64,000 nt of DNA from Solirubrobacter ginsenosidimutans. GTDB taxonomy: Bacteria; Actinomycetota; Thermoleophilia; Solirubrobacterales; Solirubrobacteraceae. Shown here piece by piece: positions 17,925-26,627 of this stretch. The position numbers were made by a program, and so were the translations under genes. Location: contig NZ_JAPDOD010000005.1 in the NCBI RefSeq assembly GCF_027587205.1, forward strand, positions 1 through 64,000, in the 5' to 3' direction. Position 1 is the first letter of the stretch, and each line of letters begins with the position of its first letter. The notes beneath the pieces are model-generated. The model was given only the letters and a program-made list of their open reading frames with translations, was not told the DNA's origin and did no database searches.

Positions 17925-18382
17925 TCGCGACGCAGACGATGACCGACGAGCAGCGCAAGTCGGTCGCGCTGGAGTACCTGAAGGCGTTCGACAACGGCGG
18001 CGTGACGTCCACCGGCGAGAGCATCCTCGAGCTCTTCGCCCCCGACGCCCAGGTGATGTTCCCCAAGTGGGGCATCGCCAACGGCCGCGAGGAGATCGGG
18101 CAGATGTTCGGCGAGGTCGGATCGAAGCTGAAGTCGATCCGCCACGACTACGCGAACTTCAACTGGATCTTCGGCGGCGGCGACACGATCGTCGCCGAGG
18201 GCACGTCCTACGGCGAGCACGAGGACGGCCCCTGGCGCGCGGGCGTGCCCGAGTGGGGCGCCGGCCGCTGGTGCGACGTCTTCGAGATCCGCGACTTCAA
18301 GATCCAGCGCTGCTTCATCTACCTCGACCCCGACTACGCGGGCGCCGACAAGGCCCGCTACCCCTGGTTGGACGGCGCCTAA
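17921..18382 (+). CDS. SnoaL/NTF2-like protein
   Basis: 153 residues from a GTG at 17921 that overlaps the previous stop (GTGA). The fold-level pattern is SnoaL-like: YLKAFDNGG, ILELFAPDAQVMFPKWG, GREEIGQMFGEVG, IVAEGTSYGEHEDG, RWCDVFEIRDFKIQRCFIYLDPDYAG. Such cone-shaped proteins are isomerases, cyclases, dioxygenase partners or ligand binders; the family alone does not give a reaction. As the fourth translationally coupled gene of the aromatic operon it probably handles a small aromatic-derived intermediate. Confidence 0.85.
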   Translation: MIATQTMTDEQRKSVALEYLKAFDNGGVTSTGESILELFAPDAQVMFPKWGIANGREEIGQMFGEVGSKLKSIRHDYANFNWIFGGGDTIVAEGTSYGEHEDGPWRAGVPEWGAGRWCDVFEIRDFKIQRCFIYLDPDYAGADKARYPWLDGA

Positions 18383-18417
18383 GTCGACGTCCGGCGCCAT
18401 CGGCACAATGCTCGTCC

Positions 18418-18927
18418 GTGTCAGCGACAGACTTTCGCGCCGAGATCGAGCGCGCCTGGGAGATCCTGGGGCGGCTCAACGCGCTCGCACCGGGTGACTT
18501 CCACGCCATGCGCGCGATGCTCGGCGAGCTGACCGGCCACGAGCTCGACCCGTCGGTTCGCGTGCTGCCGCCGTTTCACACCGACGGCGGCCGCAACCTC
18601 CGGTTCGGTCGCAACGTCTTCGTGAACCACGGCTGTACCGCCATGGACTTCGGCGGCATCGACATCGGCGACGACGTGATGATCGGGCCGAACGTGCAGC
18701 TGATCAGCTCGGGCCACCCGGTCGACCCGGAGACCCGGCGCTCGCGCATCACGATGGCTCCGATCCGCATCGGTCGCGGCGTGTGGATCGCCGCGGGCGC
18801 CACGGTCCTGCAGGGCGTCACGGTCGGAGAGGACGCCGTGGTCGCCGCCGGCGCCGTCGTGACGAAGGACGTCCCGCCGCGCACGCTGGTGGCGGGCGTC
18901 CCCGCAAGGGTCATCCGCACGCTCTGA
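18418..18927 (+). CDS. Hexapeptide-repeat sugar O-acetyltransferase (LacA/Maa-like)
   Basis: 169 residues from the GTG at 18418. An N-terminal helical region is followed by left-handed beta-helix hexapeptide repeats (NVFVNHGCTAMDFGGIDIGDDVMIGPNVQLIS, IRIGRGVWIAAGATVLQGVTVGEDAVVAAGAVVTKDVPP). The catalytic His is in SSGHPVD. The closest type is maltose/galactoside acetyltransferase, which transfers acetyl from acetyl-CoA to a sugar hydroxyl. It lies 35 bp after the aromatic operon but has no obvious functional link to it. Confidence 0.9.
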   Translation: MSATDFRAEIERAWEILGRLNALAPGDFHAMRAMLGELTGHELDPSVRVLPPFHTDGGRNLRFGRNVFVNHGCTAMDFGGIDIGDDVMIGPNVQLISSGHPVDPETRRSRITMAPIRIGRGVWIAAGATVLQGVTVGEDAVVAAGAVVTKDVPPRTLVAGVPARVIRTL

Positions 18928-19061
18928 GGGTCTGCCCCTAGAGGCGAAACCCGCCGCAGGCACCGACCACCAGTCCGTCGTCGGGTTGCGGCTTCGGCTT
19001 GGCCTTTGGGAAGGGGAAGATGAGCGCCACGCCGCGATCTTCGTTGCCGGCTCAGCCCAGC

Positions 19062-19080
19062 ACCATGTCCTTTGACACGT
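19062..19080. promoter_or_regulatory. 19-bp repeat / 5-N4-5 dyad, copy A
   Basis: ACCATGTCCTTTGACACGT lies directly after the 3' end of the minus-strand operon, with its last base 2 bp before the Crp/Fnr stop codon. It matches 17 of 19 bases, in the same orientation, with a sequence at 26909-26927 beyond the other end of the operon. The core ATGTC-N4-GACAC has the spacing of Crp/Fnr-family boxes. Function unproven. Confidence 0.45.
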
Positions 19081-19081
19081 A

Positions 19082-19750
19082 TCAGGGGGCGCGCTGGCGC
19101 AGCGCCGCGAGATCATGCACTTCCAGCGCGCGCCGGCCGGTCGTGATCCAGCCCAGCGAGCGCAGCTGGCGGAGCGCCTTGGCGGTCGACTCGAGCGACG
19201 AGCCGGTCCAGCCCGCGAGGTCCTCCTGGGTGATCGGCAGCGTGATCCGCACGCCGCCGCCCTCGACGGCATCGCCGTGGGTGTCGCAGAGCTCGACGAG
19301 CCGCGCCGCCACCCGCCCGAGCGTGTCGGCGGCGGCGAACTCGGCCAGCCGCCGGTCCGACGCCCGCAGCCGGTTGCTGAGCATCGCCAGCATCGCCAAG
19401 GCGACGTCGGGGTGCGACGCGAGGTAGCTGCGGAACGTCGAGGCGGCGACGACGAGCAGCTCGACCGGCTCGATCGCCACCACGTCGGCCGAACGCGGCC
19501 GCCGGTCCACCAGCGCCTGCTCGCCCAGCAGCGCGCCCGGGCCGCGGAAGGTGAGCACGGCGTCGGTGCCCGACGCCGTCGGCACCGTCACCTTCACCCG
19601 CCCCGCCTCGAGGACCAGCACCCGGTCCGCCTCATCCCCGCGGGCGAGCAGGACGTCAGGCCGGTCGGCCTGACGTCGATGCCCGATGCGCTCGAGCTCG
19701 GCCCGATCCTCGGCGTTCAGCAGTCCAAGGAATTCGTCCGACGCGCTCAC
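19082..19750 (-). CDS. Crp/Fnr-family regulator with cyclic-nucleotide pocket
   Basis: 222 residues from a GTG at 19750 overlapping the FAD oxidase stop (GTGA). Residues 8-125 are a cNMP-binding beta roll. The phosphate-binding cassette keeps Gly76-Glu77 and Arg86-Ser87-Ala88 (GEQ then RPRSADVVA), the residues that contact cyclic nucleotide in CRP. A dimerisation helix (MLAMLSNRLRASDRRLAEF) and a C-terminal Crp-type winged helix (LPITQEDLAGWTG and ESTAKALRQLRSLGWI) follow. It is the last gene of an operon whose first gene carries a class III cyclase domain, so it is likely the local receptor for that nucleotide signal. No Fe-S cysteine cluster of FNR is seen. Confidence 0.92.
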   Translation of the reverse strand: MSASDEFLGLLNAEDRAELERIGHRRQADRPDVLLARGDEADRVLVLEAGRVKVTVPTASGTDAVLTFRGPGALLGEQALVDRRPRSADVVAIEPVELLVVAASTFRSYLASHPDVALAMLAMLSNRLRASDRRLAEFAAADTLGRVAARLVELCDTHGDAVEGGGVRITLPITQEDLAGWTGSSLESTAKALRQLRSLGWITTGRRALEVHDLAALRQRAP

Positions 19751-21228
19751 GAGGGGGGCGGTGGCGGCGTGATGCTCTGCTCGAAGTGGAAGAAGCCGGC
19801 GGGGTCGTAGTGCTGCTTGATGCGCAACAGCTCCGGGAAGGCGTCGCCCCAGTACTGCTCGCGGTAGTCGGGCAGATCCCGCACCGGGTAGTTCTGGTAC
19901 ATCTCGCCGTTGAGGAACGGCTGCACGACGCCGAAGAAACCGGCCAGCCACGTCAGCGCGGTCTCCTCGTCGCAGTCCGGCCACGTCGGGTCCCAGAAGG
20001 AGTCCACGAAGAAGTCGCAGTCGACCTCGCGATGGATGAACGCCGAGTCGCCGCGCGGGTAGGCGGTCGGCGCCGCGCCGTAGGGCTCGAGCACCATGAT
20101 GTTGTACGGGTTCGGCGTCGTCGCGAAGTAGTCCACGAGCGTCTTCCACCCTTCCACGCCGACCGGCGTCGCGATGTAGCCGCTGCGCTTGGCCTCCATC
20201 GTCGTCGGCAGGCCGGGACCGGGCAGCACCGCGAGCACGGCGTCGTTGAGCGTGTTGTAGGTACCGGTGTCGTCGCGGAAGGTCGGCTTGCCGACGTCCA
20301 TCAGCGGCCGCAGCGCGCGCATCCCATCGGCGGGATCGCCGCTGTAGAGCCCGAGCATCAGCAGGCAGGGCTCTGAGTCGATCGTCGCCATCACGACCAG
20401 ATACCCGACGTCGGCGTTGTCGGCGTCGCGCATGTAGCCGCGCTGGATCGCGTCGAGCGCGGCCGGAGCGTCCTCGACCGTCCAGCGCAGCTCGAACGAC
20501 CAGACGGACGGCAACTCGACGAGCTTGAACGTGATGTCGAGCAGGATGCCGAACTGGTTGCCGGTCCCGCCCCGCACCGCCCACCAGAGGTCGCGCTCGC
20601 GCTCTGCGTCCGCGACGACGATCGTGCCGTCGGCGAGCATCATGGTCACCGCGAGCACGCAGTCGCTGTTGATGCCGAACCGGCGCGAGGTGAGCCCATA
20701 CCCGCCGCCCTGCATGAACCCGGCGACGCCGACGTCCGCACACGTCCCACCCGGGACGTGCAGGCCATAGCCGTCGAGCACCGCGTTGAGCAGCCCGAAG
20801 TTCGCCCCCGCGCCCACCCGCGCGGTCAGCTCGATCGGGTCGACCGAGATGCCGTTCATCAGGCTGACGTCGATGATCATGCCGCTGCAGGTGGAGTAGT
20901 TCGCGAGGCTGTGACGGCCGGAGCGTGGCACCGCCCACAGCGCCTTCTCGCGAGCCAGCGCAAGGCAGATCCGCACGTCCGACGGCGTCTCGCAGAACGC
21001 GATCAGCTGCGGGAAGGCGGGCCAGCGCGGCGCCGCGTGGGGCGCGGCCGCCGCCGGGTAGTCCGGCATCCCAGGCAGCACGATGTAGCCCCGCAGCTTG
21101 CGCTCGAGGTCCTCGCACTCGGCCTGCGTCATCCCGAGCTCGTCCAGCGCCACCGGGTCAAGCCGCGGCAGCTGCTCCTTCACGCGCCGTTCGACGCGCT
21201 CCTTGTGCAAATCGCTCTGCAGCGCCAT
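19747..21228 (-). CDS. FAD-linked oxidase, berberine-bridge/BBE type
   Basis: 493 residues from the ATG at 21228, one base shared with the upstream stop. FAD_binding_4 core: WAVPRSGRHSLANYSTCSG (the region that carries the FAD-linking His), ARVGAGANFGLLNAVLDGYGLHVPGGTCADVGVAGFMQGGGYGLTSRRFGI. It then has WWAVRGGTGNQFGI, and a C-terminal BBE motif YWGDAFPELLRIKQHYDPAGFFHFEQSI. The cysteine of bicovalent members may be the Cys in GGTCADVG or nearby but cannot be confirmed. No signal peptide is seen, so it should be cytoplasmic. Such oxidases use O2 to oxidise alcohols, amines or ring systems in secondary metabolism. Confidence 0.9.
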   Translation of the reverse strand: MALQSDLHKERVERRVKEQLPRLDPVALDELGMTQAECEDLERKLRGYIVLPGMPDYPAAAAPHAAPRWPAFPQLIAFCETPSDVRICLALAREKALWAVPRSGRHSLANYSTCSGMIIDVSLMNGISVDPIELTARVGAGANFGLLNAVLDGYGLHVPGGTCADVGVAGFMQGGGYGLTSRRFGINSDCVLAVTMMLADGTIVVADAERERDLWWAVRGGTGNQFGILLDITFKLVELPSVWSFELRWTVEDAPAALDAIQRGYMRDADNADVGYLVVMATIDSEPCLLMLGLYSGDPADGMRALRPLMDVGKPTFRDDTGTYNTLNDAVLAVLPGPGLPTTMEAKRSGYIATPVGVEGWKTLVDYFATTPNPYNIMVLEPYGAAPTAYPRGDSAFIHREVDCDFFVDSFWDPTWPDCDEETALTWLAGFFGVVQPFLNGEMYQNYPVRDLPDYREQYWGDAFPELLRIKQHYDPAGFFHFEQSITPPPPPS

Positions 21229-22052
21229 CAGTCCGCGTACGGCACGTTGAGTGCCCCTTTCATGTACAGACACAGCAGGTCGGGATCCCAGCTGCCGAGC
21301 CAGAAGTCGATCCGCCACGGCGCCGTCGTGTCCAGCCCTTCGACGCCCTCGACCACCGCCTGGCCCGTCATGTCGAAGCCGAAGCGCTCGACGAAGTTGC
21401 GCACCAGCACGCGCCGGTCGTTCGGGTTCGCGACCGCATAGTGCAGCTCGGCGATACGGCCTTCGAGCGCGGTCCGCGCGATCGCGTCGTGCGTGCGCTC
21501 GAGGTCGTGCTGGAGCGTGGCGAGCCGCTGCGTCACGGTCGCGAGCGGATCCCATTCGCCGGTCGCGTCGCCGACGGTCGCGGGCTCATACTCCATCCCC
21601 TGCGCGCCCTGCTCCTCCAGCAGCGTCTGCGAGACCTGCCAGAGCGGCTGGCTCGGGTCGGCGGAGTTCAGCGGGGCGACGCGGTCGAGGACCGCGTCGG
21701 GGCCGTCGATGCGCAGGTGGAACGGCACGATCGGCTCGAAGCCGGGGAGCGTCAGGTTCCAGTTGCGGTTCTCGATGATCGGCTGCCCGAGCAGGTCGAC
21801 GTGCGCGCCTTTGAGCGCCGGAAGCGCGTGGCCGTCGGTGCGGGCGGCGCGGCGCACGGTCACGCCGAGCTTCGGGCTGTGCGACCGGTAGTGCATCCCG
21901 GCGCGCGGCTGCAGGTTGAGGATCCGGTCCAGGTCCGGCTCCCCCGCGAACGCGAACGTGTAGCCGCTGATGCCGCGCGGCTCGTCGGAGGGGTCGGGAT
22001 CGGTGGGCAGGCGCAGTGAGCACCAGCCCTCGAACGCGAGCACGAGGTTCAC
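21228..22052 (-). CDS. Unknown protein coupled to the ferritin-like and FAD oxidase genes
   Basis: 274 residues from a GTG at 22052 that overlaps the stop of the ferritin-like gene (GTGA). It has no signal peptide or membrane helix. I do not recognise a named family. The first half (FEGWCSLRLPTDPDP, GISGYTFAFAGEPDLDR, HLRIDGPDAVLDR) is beta-rich, the middle (about residues 150-200) is a long helical stretch (VTQRLATLQHDLERTHDAI), and the end (RIDFWLGSWDPDLLCLYMKGALNVPYAD) is aromatic-rich. Translational coupling on both sides strongly suggests it works with the ferritin-like protein and the FAD oxidase, perhaps as a subunit. The reaction is unknown. Confidence 0.8.
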   Translation of the reverse strand: MNLVLAFEGWCSLRLPTDPDPSDEPRGISGYTFAFAGEPDLDRILNLQPRAGMHYRSHSPKLGVTVRRAARTDGHALPALKGAHVDLLGQPIIENRNWNLTLPGFEPIVPFHLRIDGPDAVLDRVAPLNSADPSQPLWQVSQTLLEEQGAQGMEYEPATVGDATGEWDPLATVTQRLATLQHDLERTHDAIARTALEGRIAELHYAVANPNDRRVLVRNFVERFGFDMTGQAVVEGVEGLDTTAPWRIDFWLGSWDPDLLCLYMKGALNVPYAD

Positions 22053-23302
22053 GGCGCGACCGCCGTCCCCATCGCGAGGCCGAAGTCGAGACCGATCCGC
22101 GCGAGGTTCTCGTGCATCAGGCGCAGCCGGTCGCGCACCTGGAGTGGATAGCCGCTGTCGCCCGACAGGTCCTCCGCCGTCGCGGTGAGCGCGTCGAGCT
22201 CGTCCTGGATCACCTGCCAGGCCGCTTCGCGGTGCGGAATCAGCGTGATGTTGCGGGTGAACCGGAACGCGGGCCCGGCGGTGCTCGCACCGTCGCCGGT
22301 GGGCAGCAGCGTCAGCACCTCGGCGAGCGGCCGGATCACCGTCGTCATCATCGGGAAGAACGCCGCGCGCTGCAGGCCCGTCAGCTCGGCGGTGCGCTCG
22401 TCGCTGTGCGCGAAGAAGCGCATCAGCAGCAGCAACAGCGTCGCGTACGCGTCGTCGAAGAGCTGGCTGACGCGGCGGGTGCGGCGGTCGCTGATCGCGT
22501 GCGGATCGGGATGCGCGGTGACGGGGCGCGCGGGGTCGAACGCCGGGTCACGCTCGCGCTCGTCCCGGAACTCGCGCAGGATCGCGAGCACCCGCTTGAA
22601 GTGGCTCTCGCCGCTCGATCCGGGCGCGCCCTCGCCCTCGGCCACGATCTGCTCGACGACGGCCAGCGCCGACGCGAGGCCGGTGACCGGGACGAGCTCG
22701 ACGTCGTAGATGCGGGCCGTATTCGGGAGCGAGATGCCGCGCAACGGCACCGGGATCACGTCGGTGGTGGCGAGCTCGGCGCCGGGCGGGCCGATGAACA
22801 GCGACTCGCCGAGCTGCTCGAAGAGCTGCGCGATCTCGTCGTAGAGCCGGCCGATCGTCTGGTAGCGCTGTGGGTCGATCTCCTGGCCGAGCGCCTGCGC
22901 GAGCAGCTCGCGGTCCGGCTGCTCGATCTCGGCGTCGGGGATCTCGAACAGCGCGAAGCGCACGAGCGTCTCCTCGGTCAGCCGCTCGAGCTTGGACTCG
23001 ACCTCGAGGTCGTAGTGCCGGGGCGCGAGCGGCAGGTTCGGGCGGGTCAGCCACGGCGCCTCGCCGATCGCCGTCAGCAGGTTGCAGACGAGCCCGAGGT
23101 GCTCCATCTCCTGGCGGCAGATCAGCATGATGCTCGCCTCCCAGCGACGCATCAGTTCGAGCTGCTGCCAGCTGACGCCCTCCTCGATGCGCCGTTTCAT
23201 CGACAGCGCCGCGTACAGGTACTGGCACATCAGCGCATGCTCGAGCTCGGCGGCCTCGGTCAGTAGTGCGACGAGCCGCCTGCGGTGGGTGTTGTCGATC
23301 AA
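22049..23302 (-). CDS. Ferritin-like (VioB/iminophenyl-pyruvate dimer synthase-type) protein
   Basis: 417 residues from a TTG at 23302 that overlaps the stop of the cyclase gene (TTGA). The N-terminal domain has paired helices with EAAELEHALMCQYLYAALS and CRQEMEHLGLVCNLLTAIG. This is the ExxH...ExxH arrangement of the ferritin-like domain found in VioB, RebD and StaD, heme or iron enzymes that couple imine forms of aromatic amino acids. The C-terminal half (SQLFDDAYATLLLLLMRFFAHSDERTAEL) is helical and less clear. Pairing with a flavin oxidase mirrors oxidase-plus-VioB-like pairs in indolocarbazole and violacein pathways, but the rest of those pathways is absent here. Confidence 0.82.
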   Translation of the reverse strand: MIDNTHRRRLVALLTEAAELEHALMCQYLYAALSMKRRIEEGVSWQQLELMRRWEASIMLICRQEMEHLGLVCNLLTAIGEAPWLTRPNLPLAPRHYDLEVESKLERLTEETLVRFALFEIPDAEIEQPDRELLAQALGQEIDPQRYQTIGRLYDEIAQLFEQLGESLFIGPPGAELATTDVIPVPLRGISLPNTARIYDVELVPVTGLASALAVVEQIVAEGEGAPGSSGESHFKRVLAILREFRDERERDPAFDPARPVTAHPDPHAISDRRTRRVSQLFDDAYATLLLLLMRFFAHSDERTAELTGLQRAAFFPMMTTVIRPLAEVLTLLPTGDGASTAGPAFRFTRNITLIPHREAAWQVIQDELDALTATAEDLSGDSGYPLQVRDRLRLMHENLARIGLDFGLAMGTAVAP

Positions 23303-26300
23303 TGCGAGGTCCTCGCGTGTAAGAGCGCTTGCGCCGCCACCACGTCAGCGGTCCCGGAACCTTCGTCGAGCGTCGCGAGCAGGAGGGCCAGGCGCCCGTC
23401 GTCCTCGCCCAGCTCGGCCAACGTGACCGCCGCGCGCAGCTCGAGCCCCGGGTGCCGGCGCGCGGCCGCGAGGTCGGCTGCGGCGCGGATGCGCTCCACC
23501 GACGCTTCGCGCACGCCGCCCGCGGCCAGCTCGGCCAGGCCGAGCACGCGCAGCAGCTCGGGCTCGCACCAGCCGTCGCCGTTGGCGTCGGCCAGCCGGC
23601 GGCCTTCATTGAGCGCCTCGATCGCCTCGTCGGGACGGTCGGCGCGCAGGCACCCGTCGCCGAACTGCAGCAGCAGCCACGGCAGCAGCAGCTGGGCGCC
23701 GCCCATCCGCCAGATCTCCAGCCCCGCGCGGATCTCCTCGAGGCCTTCGTCGTGCGCGCCCTGCACGACCCGCGCCCACCCCGCGTACACGCGCCCCTGC
23801 GCCACCCACTGCGGGAAGCCTTCGATCGTCGCCTGCGCCAGCCCCGCCTCGGCGGCCTCGCGCGACGCCGCGATCTCCCCGCGCAGGCCGTAGACGATCG
23901 CCGCGCCGAGCCGGACCCAGCCTTCGCTGAACGGGTGCGGATAGCGCTCGAGGTGCTCGATCCCGTCGCCGATGTACGCCATCGCGGTGTCGGCGCGCCC
24001 GAGCGCGAACAGCGCCAGCGCGGCCTGCACGCGGGTGATCGCGAACGGGTCCTTGCCGAACACGAACGCGTGATGGCGATGGCGGGCGGGGTCGTAGAGC
24101 GCGGCGACGCGGTCGAGGTGCTCGAGCGACTCCTCGAGCCGGCCGACGTACATCAGGATGTTGCCCAGCTCGACCTCGGCCTCCAGCTCGAGCCCGGGGT
24201 CGCCGGTCGAGGCCGCGAGCTCGAGGTTGGCGCGCCCCATCTCCTCGGCGGCGGCGAATTGGCCGCTGACGATCAGGTAGGACAGCAGCCCCGAGAGCGC
24301 GGGGAAGAGCTGCGGCACGTCGCCGACGCGCGCGCCGATCTCCCGCGCGCGCTGGAAGTGCGTCTCGACCTCCGGGTCCGTCCACCCGCGCGTCGCGGTC
24401 AGCGTCACGCCGGTGAGGACCCGCGCCGAGAGCTCGAGGCCGTCGCGCTCGGGCCCCTCGGGCATGCGCTCGGCGAGCGAGATCGCGCGGCCCAGGTGCA
24501 ACTCTGCCTCGGGGTAGGACGAGCCCTGCAGCGACCGCAGCGCGGCGGCGAGCCGGAAGCCGACGGCCTCGCCGAAGCGCTCGGCCGCCTCGAGGTGCCC
24601 GGCGAGCACCTCGGGCTGCTCGTCGGCGACCCGCGGACGCTGCACCAGCAGGTCGGCGATCTGGCCATGCAGCTCCTGATGGCGCGAGCGCAGGAGACTG
24701 TTGCGCGCCGCCTCGCGGATCAGGGCGTGGCGGAAGATGTAGGCGGTCGCGCCGGTGTCGTCGCGCTGCTCGACCAGCAGGTCGCCGGCGACCAGCGTGG
24801 CCAGCCGGTCGCGCAGCTCCTCCTCGCTGAGCCCGCACAGCGGCGCCAGCAGCTCGGTGTCGAAGCGCCGGCCGATCGCCGCCGCGGCCTGCGCGACCGC
24901 GCGCGAGGGCGGGTCACGGTCCAGCCGCGCCATCAGGCAGCCGTAGAGCGTCGCGGGGACGACGCCTTCGAGCCCGCCGGAGGTCTCCTCGCCGGTCTCA
25001 ACGAGCGTCCGCGTCATCTCCTCGACGAACAGCGGCACGCCGTCGGCCTGGGCCGCGATCTGATCCACCAGGGCGGGATCGAGCGCATGGTCGGTGGCGC
25101 TGTGGATGAGCTCGCGAGCGTCGCCCGGGCCGAGCCGGTCGAGCGCGAGCAGCTCCAGGCGCGCGGTCAGCTCCGGCTCGCGTGAGCGCGACGTGGCCAC
25201 GAACAGCAGCGGCGCGTCGTCCGGCGCGTCCAGCAGCTGGCCGATCAGCTCGCGGGTCGACGGGTCGGCCCAGTGCAGGTCCTCGACGACGAGCAGCAGG
25301 GGCGTGTTGCGCGCCTCGGCGTACACCCACGCGGTCAGCGCCTCGAGCGTCATCGCGCGGCGGCGCTGGGGGCTGAGCGCCTCCGCTTCCCCACCCGGCG
25401 TGGGAATGTCGAGCAGGGCGGCGAAGAGCTCGGTGCGCAGCGGGCCCAGCGCCGCGTGGCCGGCCAGCGCCTCCTCCACCGCGCCGCGGCGGGCGGCGTC
25501 GTCCCCGGCGAGCCGCCAGCGCTCGCGCAGCGCGTCGACCAGCGGGTGCAGCGGGGTCGCGCCGCCGTACTGGCGGCACTGCAGGTGCAGCGGCTCCAGG
25601 TCGGCCGCGAAGCGGTGCACGAGGTGGTGGATCAGCCGCGACTTGCCGATCCCCGGTTCGCCCGAGAGCAGGACCGCGGCGCGCTGCCCGGCGCGGGCGC
25701 GGGCGGCGGCGGCTCCGAGGACCGAGCGCTCGTTGTCGCGGTCGACGAGCGGGACGAGGTGGGCGGCGCGCTCGGCCTCGAAGCGGGCGACGTTGCGCCG
25801 CGGCGCGATCACCCGGAAGAGCTCGAGCGGCACCTCGACGCCCCTGAGCTCGTGCGGGCCGAGCGGCTCGAGCTCGAAATGGCCGGCGACGAACTGGCGG
25901 ATCGCCTCCGTGACCGTGACCTCATTGGGGGCGGAGACGCCCTCGACGCGCGCGGCGACGTTCGGGGTGTCGCCGAACGCCTGCCAGCCGGTCACGCCGT
26001 CGTCGCCCACCACGACCGTGCCCGAGTGCGCGCCCACGCGGGCTTCGAGGGTCACTCCATAGCGGGTGACGACGCGCTCGCGGACGTCCACGAGGTCGCG
26101 CAGGATCTCCCAACCGCAGCGCACCGCGCGCACGGCGTCGTCCTCCTCGGCGCGCGGGTAGCCGAAGTAGACCATCACGCCGTCGCCCTGCCAGCGGGCG
26201 GCGTGGCCGCCGTGGCGCTCGATCGCGGCCTCGACGCTCTCCTGGTACGCGCGGATGACCTCGCGCAGCTGCTCGGGGTCGAGGCGCTGGCTCAGCGGCG

Positions 26301-26571
26301 TCGAGGCGACCAGGTCGCAGGCGATGACCGAGACGAGGCGCCGCTCCGGGCTGGGCTCGGGCTCGGGCACCGGCGCCGGAGCTTCGACGGCAACGAGCAT
26401 CTTGCCCGCCTCGTCGCGCGCGGCGCCGAGGATGTCGATCAGCTCGTCCTTGAGGGCCTCGAGGTCCTCAGGCGTGAGGCCATATTGACGTGTGATCGCG
26501 GCGTACGACACCCGCCCTCGGCTTTTGAGGACATCGAGCGTGCCGTTGAGCGCCTCCTCGAACCGGGGCAT
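23299..26571 (-). CDS. Class III nucleotide cyclase / AAA ATPase / TPR signalling protein
   Basis: 1090 residues. Residues 1-60 form a small helical domain (VSYAAITRQYGLTPEDLEAL), followed by a Pro/Glu-rich linker. Residues about 76-250 are a class III adenylate/guanylate cyclase domain: metal Asp86 in ACDLVAST, Asp130 in RWQGDGVMVYFG, and transition-state Asn/Arg in DTPNVAARVEG. Residues about 285-560 are a STAND-like AAA ATPase (Walker A SGEPGIGKSRL, Walker B-like LLLVVEDLHWADPSTREL). The remainder is TPR-like helical repeats. Such proteins sense signals through the repeats and make cNMP or regulate partners. It opens a five-gene coupled operon ending in a cNMP-binding Crp-type regulator. 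Confidence 0.92.
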   Translation of the reverse strand: MPRFEEALNGTLDVLKSRGRVSYAAITRQYGLTPEDLEALKDELIDILGAARDEAGKMLVAVEAPAPVPEPEPSPERRLVSVIACDLVASTPLSQRLDPEQLREVIRAYQESVEAAIERHGGHAARWQGDGVMVYFGYPRAEEDDAVRAVRCGWEILRDLVDVRERVVTRYGVTLEARVGAHSGTVVVGDDGVTGWQAFGDTPNVAARVEGVSAPNEVTVTEAIRQFVAGHFELEPLGPHELRGVEVPLELFRVIAPRRNVARFEAERAAHLVPLVDRDNERSVLGAAAARARAGQRAAVLLSGEPGIGKSRLIHHLVHRFAADLEPLHLQCRQYGGATPLHPLVDALRERWRLAGDDAARRGAVEEALAGHAALGPLRTELFAALLDIPTPGGEAEALSPQRRRAMTLEALTAWVYAEARNTPLLLVVEDLHWADPSTRELIGQLLDAPDDAPLLFVATSRSREPELTARLELLALDRLGPGDARELIHSATDHALDPALVDQIAAQADGVPLFVEEMTRTLVETGEETSGGLEGVVPATLYGCLMARLDRDPPSRAVAQAAAAIGRRFDTELLAPLCGLSEEELRDRLATLVAGDLLVEQRDDTGATAYIFRHALIREAARNSLLRSRHQELHGQIADLLVQRPRVADEQPEVLAGHLEAAERFGEAVGFRLAAALRSLQGSSYPEAELHLGRAISLAERMPEGPERDGLELSARVLTGVTLTATRGWTDPEVETHFQRAREIGARVGDVPQLFPALSGLLSYLIVSGQFAAAEEMGRANLELAASTGDPGLELEAEVELGNILMYVGRLEESLEHLDRVAALYDPARHRHHAFVFGKDPFAITRVQAALALFALGRADTAMAYIGDGIEHLERYPHPFSEGWVRLGAAIVYGLRGEIAASREAAEAGLAQATIEGFPQWVAQGRVYAGWARVVQGAHDEGLEEIRAGLEIWRMGGAQLLLPWLLLQFGDGCLRADRPDEAIEALNEGRRLADANGDGWCEPELLRVLGLAELAAGGVREASVERIRAAADLAAARRHPGLELRAAVTLAELGEDDGRLALLLATLDEGSGTADVVAAQALLHARTSH

Positions 26572-26627
26572 CGGCGGAAGTCATACACGCTCCACGCCCC
26601 CGGCAGGGCCTCGCGGGGTGCGATCGG

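Noticed and set aside
19082..26571. Violacein or indolocarbazole biosynthesis cluster
   Set aside because: Only the VioB-like ferritin domain and a flavin oxidase are suggestive; the tryptophan oxidase, monooxygenases and other pathway genes are absent.
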